The notes beneath the pieces were generated by a model. It made no database searches. It saw nothing but the letters and a program-made list of their open reading frames with translations, and was not told the DNA's origin. Of a stretch of DNA of 40,735 nucleotides, positions 7,203 to 16,342 are shown in pieces. Source of the stretch: Bacteroidales bacterium (GTDB lineage Bacteria > Bacteroidota > Bacteroidia > Bacteroidales > P3); contig JAISLH010000088.1 in assembly GCA_031260565.1 (NCBI GenBank), forward strand, positions 1 to 40,735. Direction: 5' to 3'. The stretch's first letter is position 1; each line of letters begins with the position of its first letter. Both the position numbers and the translations under genes were made by a program.

Positions 7203-8861
7203 ATGGATAGCCAGCTGTTTTATGGGGATAACCTTGAAGTTCTTCGCAAAAGCATTCCCGATGAGAGCATAGACCTTTGTTATATTGACCCTCCCTTTAA
7301 TTCAAAGAGGGATTATAATCAAATCTATAACAATATAGGCTCAGAGGATAAGGCTCAAGCAATAGCTTTTGTTGATACGTGGGATTGGGATAGTGCAGCA
7401 GAGGCAGGATATAGAGAGATAATAAACGCACAAGGTGATGGCTTGTATAATATTCAAACCGTAAATCTTATAAATGGCTTACATCAAGTATTAGGTGCAG
7501 GAAGTCTGCTGGCTTATATCGTTAGTATGACTTTAAGAATAGTAGAAATACATAGAGTATTGAAGCCAACAGGTAGTTTTTACCTGCATTGCGACCCCAC
7601 TGCAAGCCATTACTTAAAATTAGTGCTTGATAGCGTGTTCTGTCCGCAAGGTGGCGAATATCAAAACGAAATTACGTGGAAAAGATATGCTGTTCATAGC
7701 CTCTCAACTAAGAGGTTTGACGCCATAACCGATACCATTTTCTTTTATTCTAAAACGAAAGGGCAACATACTTTCAACAGACAATATGAAACGTTTTCCG
7801 AGAAAGAACTGAAAAAGCGTTTCCCTCACATAGAACCGGAAACTAACAGACGCTTTCAGCACGCCTCATTGGAAAAAAATTCAAATCGCTCAAGTAAATC
7901 AGAAATTAGAATAATAGATGGTATAGAAACAACAACCGATTTAGGCTGGGTGTGGTCTCAAAAGACATTTGATGAACGTCTTGCTACAAACCCGCATCTT
8001 ATTTATTGGACAAGTGCAGGCAGACCACGTTACAAAATATATGCAGATGAATATATGGGGAGACCTATTGGGAGCAATTGGACGGATGTTCCTTATCTAT
8101 CTGCTGGAGATGCCGAGCGACTTGGTTACCCTACTCAAAAGCCAGAAAAGTTATTGGAAAGGATTGTTGAAGCGTCAAGCAATAAGGGAGATATAGTACT
8201 TGATGCCTATTGTGGTTGTGGCACTACCGTTGCCGTAGCACAAAAGCTTAAACGCAAATGGATAGGTATTGATATTACTTATCAGAGTATTTCTCTTATT
8301 TTAAAGAGATTAGAAGAGAGTTATGGCAAAAAAATCCTTGACAAAATAAGTATTGCTGGTATTCCAAAAGATATTAGGAGTGCAGAGGCATTGGCAAAGA
8401 AGCCAGATGATAAAACAAGAAAAGAATTTGAAAAATGGGCTATTCTGACCTATTCAAACAATAGAGCGTTTATAAATGAGAAGAAAGGTTCTGACAAAGG
8501 CATAGACGGCATTGCTAAAATACTTACTGCTTCCGATGAATTAAAAGATATTTTGTTTTCCGTCAAATCAGGCAAGGTTGGTGTTGCACAAATAAGGGAT
8601 TTTCGTGGAGTTATAGATAGAGACAATGCTGTTGCAGGAATTTTTATAACCCTTCAAAATCCAACAAAAGATATGATACAGGAGGCAAAGCAATATGGGG
8701 TGTATGTAAATGAATTAACTAAACAGCAGATTGATAAAATAAAAATTGTAACCATAAAAGAAATTTTGAATAGTGAAAGATTAGATTTGCCAATGGCAAT
8801 AAACATATTGAAGAAAGCCGAAAGAAAAACTGAGGATAATCAGACACAGATGGAGATTTAG
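7203..8861 (+). CDS. Adenine-type DNA methyltransferase fused to an Mrr-like PD-(D/E)XK nuclease
   Basis: The N-terminal part (about 1-375) is a beta-class amino-methyltransferase. Motif IV is IDPPF at residues 28-32. A long target-recognition segment follows, and the AdoMet-binding motif I (VLDAYCGCGTTVAVA) comes late, near residue 330, then WIGIDIT. The C-terminal part (about 400-530) resembles the Mrr catalytic fold: GSDKGIDG near 429-436, FSVKSGKV near 453, then QIRDFRGVI, AGIFITL and a helical end. The usual Gln/Glu before the catalytic Lys is Ser here. Similar fused proteins are widespread and probably modify, and perhaps cut, specific DNA. The target is not predictable. It lies between lemA and parC with 12- and 17-base gaps and no obvious promoter of its own, suggesting insertion into an existing operon. 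Confidence 0.88.
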   Translation: MDSQLFYGDNLEVLRKSIPDESIDLCYIDPPFNSKRDYNQIYNNIGSEDKAQAIAFVDTWDWDSAAEAGYREIINAQGDGLYNIQTVNLINGLHQVLGAGSLLAYIVSMTLRIVEIHRVLKPTGSFYLHCDPTASHYLKLVLDSVFCPQGGEYQNEITWKRYAVHSLSTKRFDAITDTIFFYSKTKGQHTFNRQYETFSEKELKKRFPHIEPETNRRFQHASLEKNSNRSSKSEIRIIDGIETTTDLGWVWSQKTFDERLATNPHLIYWTSAGRPRYKIYADEYMGRPIGSNWTDVPYLSAGDAERLGYPTQKPEKLLERIVEASSNKGDIVLDAYCGCGTTVAVAQKLKRKWIGIDITYQSISLILKRLEESYGKKILDKISIAGIPKDIRSAEALAKKPDDKTRKEFEKWAILTYSNNRAFINEKKGSDKGIDGIAKILTASDELKDILFSVKSGKVGVAQIRDFRGVIDRDNAVAGIFITLQNPTKDMIQEAKQYGVYVNELTKQQIDKIKIVTIKEILNSERLDLPMAINILKKAERKTEDNQTQMEI

Positions 8862-8878
8862 AAAACAGATTTTATTAA

Positions 8879-11452
8879 ATGGAAGAACAAAACACTAAAC
8901 AAACTCACAAGACAACTACTCTTAGAGGAATGTATGAGGATTGGTTTTTGGACTATGCCTCTTATGTTATTTTGGAGCGGGCAGTGCCTCATATCAACGA
9001 TGGGTTAAAGCCGGTACAACGCCGTATTCTCCATTCTATGCGAGAACTTGACGATGGACGATACAATAAAGTAGCTAACATAGTCGGCAATACAATGAAG
9101 TATCACCCTCACGGAGACGCTTCTATTGGAGACGCTTTGGTGCAATTAGGACAAAAGGAATTGCTGATTGATATGCAGGGAAACTGGGGTAACATATTAA
9201 CAGGTGATGGTGCAGCTGCTCCAAGATATATTGAGGCAAGGCTTTCCAAATTTGCATTAGAGGTTGTCTTCAATCCTCAAACTACTTCATGGCATCCTTC
9301 CTATGACGGCAGGAACAAAGAACCTGACACTCTTCCCATAAAGTTTCCTTTGCTGCTTGCACAGGGAGTAAAAGGTATTGCCGTAGGGCTTGCCTGCATA
9401 ACCCTTCCTCATAACTTCATTGAGTTAGTTGATGCTTCCATTGCGATATTGGAAGACAAGCCTTTTGAGATTTACCCTGACTTTCCAACAGGAGGAATGG
9501 TTGATGTCTCAAAGTACAATGAAGGCTTCAGAGGCTCAAGAGTGAGGGTCAGAGCAAAGATAAAGCAGATAGATAAGAAGACTTTAGCGATAACAGAAAT
9601 ACCATACAGCACAACAACCGAATCGTTAATCAAAACGATAGTAAAAGCCAGCGAAAGCGGTAAAATAAAGATAAAAAAGATTGACGACAACACCGCAAGG
9701 GACGTAGAAATCCTTATCCACTTACCAAGCGATACTTCACCAGACCAAACAATAGACGCTCTTTATGCCTTCACCGACTGCGAGCTTTCAATCGCTCCCA
9801 ACTCCTGTGTGATAGAAAATGACAAGCCTCGCTTCATTTCTGTCAGTGATATACTCAAAATATCCACTCAAAACACTGTTGATTTGCTTCAAATGGAGTT
9901 AGAGATTGCTTTAACGGAGCTACAGGAGAAGTGGCACTGGGTTTCATTGGAACGAATCTTCATAGAAAACGAAATTTACGAACAAATAAAGCCCTGTAAG
10001 ACTGATAAAGATATTGATGAGACGATTTTTGAGGGCTTGAAACCTTACACCGCCAACTTAGTTAGAGAAGTTACCTTTGAGGACGTGCATAAGCTAAGAA
10101 AGATACCTATTGACAGGATTTCAAAATACAACAGCAATAAGGCAGATGACACACTCATCGCAATAGAAGACGACATCAAGCAGGTAAGGAACGACTTGGA
10201 GCATATAGTTCGCTACGCCATAGCCTATTTTACAAGGATTCGTGAAAAGTATGGCAAGGGTAAGGAGCGCAAAACAGAGATTCGCAGCTTTGATTATATA
10301 GAACAGGCATCTGTTGCAGTGGCTAACGAGAAGCTTTATTGCGATTACGAGAACGGATTTGCGGGTTACAAGCTCAAAGAAGGACAATACGTCTGTGAAT
10401 GTTCATCAATAGACGACATTATCGTCTTTAGAAGAGACGGAACATTCGTTGTGAAGACTATAGCAGAGAAGGATTTCGTTGGAACAGACATTATACACAT
10501 TGACGTCTTCAGAAAGAACGACCAGCGAACGATTTACAATATGGTTTATCAAGATGGAGCGTTCGGAAGGAGTTATATAAAACGTTTTAATGTCGTTGGC
10601 GTCATACGCTCCAAAGATTACAGCCTGACAAAAGGAACAAACGGCTCACGGGTTCTTTATTTCAGTGCCAACCCTAACGGAGAAGCGGAAACTGTAACGA
10701 TATTCCTCAAAGCCAAACCAAAACTTCAGCGTCTTAATTACGACATTGACTTCGCTGACATCTTAATCAAAGGACGTGCCTCAGCGGGTAACATCGTCAA
10801 TCGTAACATCCTGCGTAAGGTTATAAAGAAAGGTGATGGCGTTTCAACACTTGCTCCTCGCAAAATCTGGTTTGACGACTCTGTAAAGAGGCTTAACACC
10901 GATGGAAGAGGCGTTCTGCTTGGTGCTTTCAGCGGTAAGGACAAGGTTTTATCGCTTTACCGGTCGGGACACTTTCGTTTGACGCCTTTTGACTTGACAA
11001 CACACTTTGACGATGACGTTTTGGTGATAGAGAAGTTTGTTCCGCAGAAGCCAGTCAGCGTTATATATCTTGACAATGAAAGTAATAGATATTTCGTTAA
11101 GCGTTTTATTATAGATCAAACAGACAAACGGATTAACTTCTTGGAGGAACAGCCAAACGCATCACTCATTGAACTTTCTACCGCCTTCAAACCGTTAGTC
11201 AAAATAAAGTTTGACAACAAGTCAATGAAAAATCCGTTGGAAGATATTGAGGTTTCGCTGTCCGATTTCGTTGAGGTGATGAAGTATAAAGCCAAAGGGA
11301 AACGCTTATCTCTCAATGCGATAAAGTCCATTGAGCCATTGCCGCCGCTACCTTGCCAAGATGACGTGCCACAACAGGATTTCATAGACACAGAGCCTGA
11401 AAACGACTTGCCACAGGAAGAAGATGGTCAAATATCTCTTTTTGAGCCTTAG
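8879..11452 (+). CDS. parC: DNA topoisomerase IV subunit A
   Basis: The 857-residue protein is the DNA-cleaving subunit of a type IIA topoisomerase. Conserved marks are DGLKPVQRRILHSM (residues 41-54), the quinolone-pocket region HPHGDASIGDALV, and GAAAPRYIEARLS with catalytic Tyr 117. The coiled-coil tower spans the middle, and a degenerate beta-pinwheel C-terminal domain follows from about 500. The acidic tail is DTEPENDLPQEEDGQ. The Bacteroidetes ParC-type sequence is clearly distinct from GyrA: no GyrA box (QRRGGKG) is visible. The partner parE is not next to it. The stop is followed by a hairpin and phased array 2, facing the convergent yfcC gene. Confidence 0.93.
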   Translation: MEEQNTKQTHKTTTLRGMYEDWFLDYASYVILERAVPHINDGLKPVQRRILHSMRELDDGRYNKVANIVGNTMKYHPHGDASIGDALVQLGQKELLIDMQGNWGNILTGDGAAAPRYIEARLSKFALEVVFNPQTTSWHPSYDGRNKEPDTLPIKFPLLLAQGVKGIAVGLACITLPHNFIELVDASIAILEDKPFEIYPDFPTGGMVDVSKYNEGFRGSRVRVRAKIKQIDKKTLAITEIPYSTTTESLIKTIVKASESGKIKIKKIDDNTARDVEILIHLPSDTSPDQTIDALYAFTDCELSIAPNSCVIENDKPRFISVSDILKISTQNTVDLLQMELEIALTELQEKWHWVSLERIFIENEIYEQIKPCKTDKDIDETIFEGLKPYTANLVREVTFEDVHKLRKIPIDRISKYNSNKADDTLIAIEDDIKQVRNDLEHIVRYAIAYFTRIREKYGKGKERKTEIRSFDYIEQASVAVANEKLYCDYENGFAGYKLKEGQYVCECSSIDDIIVFRRDGTFVVKTIAEKDFVGTDIIHIDVFRKNDQRTIYNMVYQDGAFGRSYIKRFNVVGVIRSKDYSLTKGTNGSRVLYFSANPNGEAETVTIFLKAKPKLQRLNYDIDFADILIKGRASAGNIVNRNILRKVIKKGDGVSTLAPRKIWFDDSVKRLNTDGRGVLLGAFSGKDKVLSLYRSGHFRLTPFDLTTHFDDDVLVIEKFVPQKPVSVIYLDNESNRYFVKRFIIDQTDKRINFLEEQPNASLIELSTAFKPLVKIKFDNKSMKNPLEDIEVSLSDFVEVMKYKAKGKRLSLNAIKSIEPLPPLPCQDDVPQQDFIDTEPENDLPQEEDGQISLFEP

Positions 11453-11476
11453 TCGAAACTTTCTTATAACATATTG

Positions 11477-11517
11477 CAACGCCGTTTTGACAAAATCAGA
11501 GCGGCGTTTAATTTTGC
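11477..11517. terminator. Hairpin after parC, probable bidirectional terminator
   Basis: AACGCCG near 11478 pairs with CGGCGTT near 11502, with extra TTTTGA/TCAGA pairing inside. It lies 25 bases after the parC stop in the convergent gap with yfcC. The two arms are 22 bp apart, so this hairpin also has the pitch of the phased arrays. A strong U tract is lacking. Confidence 0.5.
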
Positions 11518-11583
11518 TATAACTTCATAATAATCAACCCATTGTTTCATTTGTTGCCATAGGTGAAAAACACACGAAATTAA

Positions 11584-11660
11584 TTGACGTCAAAAAAAAA
11601 ATTAATTGACGTGAAAGAAATTTTTTTTTGGCGTGAAAGAATTTTTTCTTTGACGTCATT
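11584..11660. repeat. Phased array 2 (TTGACGTCAA class, 22 bp)
   Basis: Four cores start at 11584 (TTGACGTCAA), 11606 (TTGACGTGAA), 11628 (TTGGCGTGAA) and 11650 (TTGACGTCAT), exactly 22 bp apart, with poly-A or poly-T spacers. The first and last are palindromic in TGACGTCA. The array fills the gap between the convergent parC and yfcC genes. Confidence 0.85.
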
Positions 11661-11695
11661 CATTTTGACCAATTATTCACCCGTTGTTTTTATTG

Positions 11696-13183
11696 TCAAA
11701 AACCGGGAAGCTGAAAGTAGATTGTGGGCAGAAGAACCAAAAAACCAATGATACACATCAGCAAGATAAACTTCCAAATGAAGCGAACCCAAACCGCAAA
11801 TTCTACTTTCGCCACGCCAAGTACGGCAATAAGTACGCCAGATGTGGGAGTTAGCAGATTGGTAAAGCCATCGCCGATATGGAAGGCAGTAACCGTTGCC
11901 TGTAATGGAAGACCTACCAAGTCAGATATTTGACCGAAGATAGGCATTAGAAGAGCTGCTTTGGCAGACCCCGAAGTTATCAACGCATTGAAAAGAGTCT
12001 GAACGCTATACATAAGACCTAATGCTCCAAGTTGAGAAGTCTGTCCGGCAGACCCTTGAAGCGATGCAAGCAACTGGCGTATCACCCCTCCATCTTCAAG
12101 CACCACTATGATACCTGAGGCAAGCCCCACAACCAATGCGGCACTTAGCATATCCTTTGCTCCAGCCAGAAACTCGGTTGCAATCTTTGAGCCGCCGTAA
12201 CCAAGACATACTCCGCTCATTATGGCAAAGGCGAGAAACAAAGCAGCTATCTGTTGCAATGACCATTCGTATTGTATCACTCCAACAATGAGACAGGCTA
12301 TCGTAAAGCCAAACAAAAACATCATATATTGCTCCTGTCCTTTTTTTATCAGGAGATAGCCGATTGAAATGAAGACTAAACTCAATATAATGGGCGTCCA
12401 GCCGATTGAATTAAGGGAAAGAAAGACTGAAAAGAGGATTAAAGCCGTTGAAATAAGGAGATAGGATAGCCAACAACCTTTTTTGGAAATCTGATTTGAG
12501 GGTTCAATAGAGTTTAATGAGTCAAGTGATGAGTCAGAATCTTCGTTTGATTTGATGATTGATTTGGTCTTTTTGTTCTTTATTCGTTTTGCGTGTCTAA
12601 GTATAAAAACTGTGCCGATGATTGTAAATAATAGCCAGATAAATAGCCGATATTCCAATCCGGAAAAGAGCTTCAGCCCGACAATACTTTGAGCTATGCC
12701 AAGCGTAAAAGGATTTAGAATGCAGCCTGCAAAACCTAATCCAGCAGAAAGAAAACATAGCGAAATACCTGTAAGTTTGTCGTAGCCCATTGCAAGAGAG
12801 AGTGCAACCATTAGCGGCACGAAGGCGATGGTTTCTTCACTCATTCCAAACAAAGCCCCAAAAGATGAGAACAAAACGATGATACAGACCATTATTACGT
12901 TATCTGAGCCGAGCCATTTGAAGAGTCGCCATCGTTCAAGCTTTGAAGCGTTGTTAAGAAACCTTATTATGCCCCAGTCTAACGCTTTGCTGGAGTTATA
13001 AATCCAAAAAGCACCGCCGATGATTAGAAGAAAGACGATGATGTTTGCTGTCTTTGCGAAGCCAACTGAAAAACTTGTGAAAACTTCCCAAGAAATTGGC
13101 GTGGCAGAAGGAACAATCCATGTGCTGATTACTGCAAGCAGCAGCAGGAATGAAATAATGACGTAGGTATGTGGAAATTTCAT
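11696..13183 (-). CDS. YfcC/DcuC-superfamily membrane carrier
   Basis: A 495-residue polytopic membrane protein with about 11-13 hydrophobic segments. It starts at MKFPHTYVIISFLLLLAVISTWIVPS; the family signatures are FGMSEETIAFVPLMVALSLAMGYD, AGLGFAGCILNPFTLGIAQ and, near the C-terminus, LFNALITSGSAKAALLMPI and NLLTPTSGVLIAVLG. Relatives carry C4-dicarboxylates or basic amino acids, and substrate cannot be read from sequence. The external loop after the first helix is shorter than usual, as the common PxGxF/Y segment is lacking. A hydrophilic loop (about 200-235, Ser/Asn/Lys-rich) splits the two halves. It follows nadK by 18 bases and probably shares its promoter. Confidence 0.85.
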   Translation of the reverse strand: MKFPHTYVIISFLLLLAVISTWIVPSATPISWEVFTSFSVGFAKTANIIVFLLIIGGAFWIYNSSKALDWGIIRFLNNASKLERWRLFKWLGSDNVIMVCIIVLFSSFGALFGMSEETIAFVPLMVALSLAMGYDKLTGISLCFLSAGLGFAGCILNPFTLGIAQSIVGLKLFSGLEYRLFIWLLFTIIGTVFILRHAKRIKNKKTKSIIKSNEDSDSSLDSLNSIEPSNQISKKGCWLSYLLISTALILFSVFLSLNSIGWTPIILSLVFISIGYLLIKKGQEQYMMFLFGFTIACLIVGVIQYEWSLQQIAALFLAFAIMSGVCLGYGGSKIATEFLAGAKDMLSAALVVGLASGIIVVLEDGGVIRQLLASLQGSAGQTSQLGALGLMYSVQTLFNALITSGSAKAALLMPIFGQISDLVGLPLQATVTAFHIGDGFTNLLTPTSGVLIAVLGVAKVEFAVWVRFIWKFILLMCIIGFLVLLPTIYFQLPGF

Positions 13184-13201
13184 TGTGATAATTTATTAGT
13201 T

Positions 13202-14059
13202 TTACGTCAGCAGGTTCGTACCCCACATAAGTTTATTACCGATTGCTGTGAAAAATGTGTGATTCTGTAGCCGCATTAGCTTGATGTCAAAGTCTGCTTT
13301 CTGCAATGATACAGTTTCTTTCTTGTTCAGCACAAATGAACGTGAGTCTAAATGAAGCGAAACATCACACCGTATGCTTTTTACTTCTAACCGTATCTGT
13401 TGAGTATCGGTTACGACCAGCGGACGAAAGGTTAGATTGTGTGGTGCTATTGGCGTGATACAAAAACATTTCACCTTAGGAGAAATTATAGGTCCTCCAC
13501 AAGACAGAGAGTAAGCCGTAGAGCCAGTAGGTGTTGCCACTATAATTCCATCTGAAGTGTAGGTGGTAAGGAATTTGTCATCAACAAAAACATCTACATC
13601 CAACATCTTTCCAGCCTTGCTTGACCGCAAACATACTTCATTTAATGCAAAATTATCTTTCCAACGCAGAAGACTGTGAAACTCCAGATTGTAGCGTTGA
13701 TTTTCTATATCAGAAAGTAAATTATCTAACTCATTTTTGCCAACAGACGTAAGGAAACCTAACCTGCCAAAGTTGATACCAAGTATCGGCACATCCGTTT
13801 TGTGTTTTCCCTCAAGTAAAAGAGCAGCTGCCGAAAGCAAAGTGCCATCTCCTCCAAGCGAAAAAAGATAATCGTGAGGGCGAAGGTCTTTTGCATTGTT
13901 AAAAATGTTATGGCTATGGGTGCGAATGTGGTCTTTTATCTGCAGATAAAATGGTTCATAGAACCGAATTTTAAAGTGATGACTCTCAATTTGATTTATC
14001 AGAAGTTGAATGTACTCAATATCTTCCGTCTTTACATTTGTGCTAAATAAAGCTATCAT
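13202..14059 (-). CDS. nadK: NAD kinase
   Basis: NAD kinase phosphorylates NAD to NADP. The 285-residue protein has the ATP/polyphosphate-binding GGDG motif at residues 69-72 (LFSLGGDGTLLSAA), the NFGRLGFLT segment, and the NAD-binding loop SDGIIVATPTGSTAYSLSCGGP. Size and order match bacterial NadK. It is cytosolic. It has its own promoter box at 14091-14098 and is followed by the YfcC-type carrier. Confidence 0.97.
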   Translation of the reverse strand: MIALFSTNVKTEDIEYIQLLINQIESHHFKIRFYEPFYLQIKDHIRTHSHNIFNNAKDLRPHDYLFSLGGDGTLLSAAALLLEGKHKTDVPILGINFGRLGFLTSVGKNELDNLLSDIENQRYNLEFHSLLRWKDNFALNEVCLRSSKAGKMLDVDVFVDDKFLTTYTSDGIIVATPTGSTAYSLSCGGPIISPKVKCFCITPIAPHNLTFRPLVVTDTQQIRLEVKSIRCDVSLHLDSRSFVLNKKETVSLQKADFDIKLMRLQNHTFFTAIGNKLMWGTNLLT

Positions 14060-14090
14060 ATTACAAATTAAATGTTATTTTTTACACCTG

Positions 14091-14098
14091 CAAAGGTA
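14091..14098 (-). promoter_or_regulatory. Promoter -7 box for nadK
   Basis: On the minus strand this reads TACCTTTG followed by CAGG, 31 bases upstream of the nadK ATG. The phased array 3 begins about 60 bp further upstream. Confidence 0.6.
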
Positions 14099-14150
14099 TG
14101 TTTTTTCTATTGAATTTTATCATTTGAAAAATAATTTTTTATTTTGACAA

Positions 14151-14445
14151 CTTAAATGCTATAGCATCTAACCTAAATGCTATAGCACCTGACTTAAAAG
14201 CTATAGCTTCTGACTTGAAAGCTATAGCTTCTGACTTAAAAGCTATAGCTTCTGACTTAAAAGCTATAGCTTCTGACTTGAAAGCTATAGCTTCTGACTT
14301 GAAAGCTATAGCTTCTAACTTGAAAGCTATAGCTTCTGACTTGAAAGCTATAGCTTCTAACTTAAATGCTATAGCATCTGACTTAAATGCTATAGCACCT
14401 AACTTAAATATTATAGCACCTGACTTAAATGCTATAACTGAAAAA
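14151..14445. repeat. Phased array 3 (GCTATAGC class, exact 21-bp pitch, 14 units)
   Basis: Cores begin at 14158, 14179, 14200 and every 21 bp to 14431, fourteen units with no slippage. Central units share AAGCTATAGCTT, a perfect 12-bp palindrome, followed by CTGACTT. The outer units are diverged: 14158 and 14368 have ATGCTATAGCAT, also a perfect palindrome, while 14179, 14389, 14410 and 14431 are imperfect. Because 21 is a multiple of three, both strands are open and read as seven-residue repeats such as AIASDLK, which I do not take as coding. The array fills the gap between the sufD stop and the nadK promoter. Confidence 0.95.
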
Positions 14446-14461
14446 GCGTATTGAGTATGTT

Positions 14462-15508
14462 TTATATCGGTTTGTGAGCCGCCGAGCACTGAAAGGCACA
14501 ATTCTCACAGGCAGAAAGCTCCCCCGCAAGTCGCATTTTAATTATCTGTTCCAAACTTTCCTTCAACGGCTCTATATTGCTTGTTGTCAGAACCTCTTGG
14601 CAAAACGCATACATCAAAAGCATCTTCGCCGAAAGCATACTTATACCCCTTGAACGTAGATAAAACAACGCCTCATCGTCTAATTGACCAATCGTAGATC
14701 CATGCGAACATTTTACATCATCATTGTATATCTCCAAGAACGGACGGGTATTCACCTTAGCCTTGTCGGTAAGCAGTATATTCTTATTTATCTGCATTGC
14801 CTCCGTACCTTTCGCCCCATAACCCACATTGACATGCCCCAGAAAAGTAGCGTGAGCCGTATCGTCTAAAATGCCCTTAAAGAGCTGTGAAGAATGACAC
14901 ATTTCAGCCTTATGATTTACATTTACAATCGTTTCTATCTCCTGCTGCTTGTCCATTAGATACAATCCATTGAGATTTGCCTGAGCATAAGGTTCATTGA
15001 GGAAAATGTTGAGCGTATTGCATATTTTCTTACCGTTGAGGCTAAATCCATAAGTGGTAAGGTTAGCCCCCTGAGACAGATGAAAATTAACCTCAGTTGA
15101 GAGGGAAGACTCGTTGTTGATATTTTCCATTTTGTAGTAGTCAAAGGAAGCATTCTCACTGAGATAAACATCAATCCTGTTGAGAGAGCTTGTCGCCTGA
15201 GTGCCAAAGGAATCATCACAATGGATGAGTTGCACCTTGCTGTTATGACCAATCTCAATTACGGCTTTGGTTTGCAAATTCTGACCCTGCTCCAAAACAT
15301 TCAGCATCTGAAGAGGTAAATTGAGGCTGACGTTGTTTGGAATCCGAATGTGAATTTCCTTCTCTCCAACAGTTTTTAAGTCAATCACACTGCCTTTGAG
15401 CAACGTCTGGTCTATTTGTTGCTCAATCAATACACCATTGTGTTGCATAATCCTTATGGTGTGCAAATTCGGAATGCTACAATTAAAATCTATATCAACT
15501 TTGCTCAT
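14462..15508 (-). CDS. sufD: Fe-S cluster assembly protein SufD
   Basis: SufD is a scaffold component of the SufBCD complex, which builds Fe-S clusters using SufC ATPase activity. The 348-residue protein shows the SufB/SufD beta-helix core from about 80 to 290. The C-terminal signature is KCSHGSTIGQLDDEALFYLRSRGIS (spanning about 268-292; the His is the family's conserved interface residue), followed by a helical tail ending in a Cys-containing segment, CENCAFQC. It follows sufC by 13 bases in the same operon. The stop lies at the edge of phased array 3. Confidence 0.95.
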   Translation of the reverse strand: MSKVDIDFNCSIPNLHTIRIMQHNGVLIEQQIDQTLLKGSVIDLKTVGEKEIHIRIPNNVSLNLPLQMLNVLEQGQNLQTKAVIEIGHNSKVQLIHCDDSFGTQATSSLNRIDVYLSENASFDYYKMENINNESSLSTEVNFHLSQGANLTTYGFSLNGKKICNTLNIFLNEPYAQANLNGLYLMDKQQEIETIVNVNHKAEMCHSSQLFKGILDDTAHATFLGHVNVGYGAKGTEAMQINKNILLTDKAKVNTRPFLEIYNDDVKCSHGSTIGQLDDEALFYLRSRGISMLSAKMLLMYAFCQEVLTTSNIEPLKESLEQIIKMRLAGELSACENCAFQCSAAHKPI

Positions 15509-15521
15509 ATAGCGTTACAGG

Positions 15522-16283
15522 TTATGTGTTTTTTAACTCTTTTCCTATCCACTCGTAGCCCTTTTCTTCCAATTCCAGAGCAAGTTCCTTAGTACCGCTT
15601 TTGACTATTTTCCCCTCGTAAAGCACATGTACCACATCGGGAACGATATAATCCAAAAGTCGCTGGTAATGTGTAATAACTACGATAGCATTGTCCTTTG
15701 ACCGCAGAGCATTTACGCCGTTGGCAACAATACGTAATGCGTCTATGTCCAAACCTGAGTCTGTTTCGTCCAAGATAGAAAGCGTTGGATTGAGCATTGC
15801 CATTTGAAATATCTCGTTTTTCTTCTTCTCTCCGCCAGAGAAACCCTCATTGACGGAGCGATTAGCAAGGTCGGACGTCATTTCTACAACCTTCTGCCGC
15901 TGTTGCATTAACTTCATAAACTCAATAGCGTTAATGGGGTCAAGTCCCTTATATTTCCGCTGTTCGTTTATCGCAGTCATCATAAAGTTTTTGATACTTA
16001 CGCCCGGTATCTCAACAGGATATTGAAAGCCAAGAAATATTCCTTCTGCTGCTCGTGCCTCTACCGACAGGTCAAAGAGGTTCTGCCCCTGGTAAATGAT
16101 TTCTCCCTTTGTTACTTCAAAAATATCCTTGCCGGCAATGATAGAAGCCAGTGTGCTTTTGCCGTTTCCGTTAGGTCCCATTATAGCATGGACTTCGCCT
16201 TTGTTTATTTTGAGATTAACTCCTGTCAGTATCTGCTTGCCTTTTATTGAGGCACATAAGTCTTTTATTTCTAATAGAGCCAT
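15522..16283 (-). CDS. sufC: Fe-S cluster assembly ATPase SufC
   Basis: SufC is the ABC-type ATPase that drives the SufBCD scaffold in the cytosol. The 253-residue sequence has Walker A GPNGNGKST (36-44), the ABC signature region VNEGFSGGEKKKNEI, Walker B with DETDSGLDIDAL, and the switch histidine in VVITHYQRLL. The Lys-rich variant after SGGE is typical of SufC. It has its own promoter box at 16309-16316. Unusually, sufB is not upstream: the next 450 bases carry only a decayed reading frame and then a gene on the other strand. Confidence 0.97.
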   Translation of the reverse strand: MALLEIKDLCASIKGKQILTGVNLKINKGEVHAIMGPNGNGKSTLASIIAGKDIFEVTKGEIIYQGQNLFDLSVEARAAEGIFLGFQYPVEIPGVSIKNFMMTAINEQRKYKGLDPINAIEFMKLMQQRQKVVEMTSDLANRSVNEGFSGGEKKKNEIFQMAMLNPTLSILDETDSGLDIDALRIVANGVNALRSKDNAIVVITHYQRLLDYIVPDVVHVLYEGKIVKSGTKELALELEEKGYEWIGKELKNT

Positions 16284-16308
16284 ATTATTTGTGTATTAAA
16301 TCAGGGTG

Positions 16309-16316
16309 CAAATTTA
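16309..16316 (-). promoter_or_regulatory. Promoter -7 box for sufC-sufD
   Basis: TAAATTTG on the minus strand followed by CACC, 25 bases before the sufC ATG. It indicates that sufCD is a complete transcription unit that does not begin with sufB. Confidence 0.6.
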
Positions 16317-16342
16317 CAACAAATTATTCAGTTATAATTACA

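Noticed and set aside
14139-14501. Open frames on both strands through array 3, giving repeated AIASDLK or EAIAFKS peptides
   Set aside because: They follow from a 21-bp repeat, a multiple of three, being stop-free in both directions. No promoter box or ribosome site fits, and outer units decay without regard to codon meaning.
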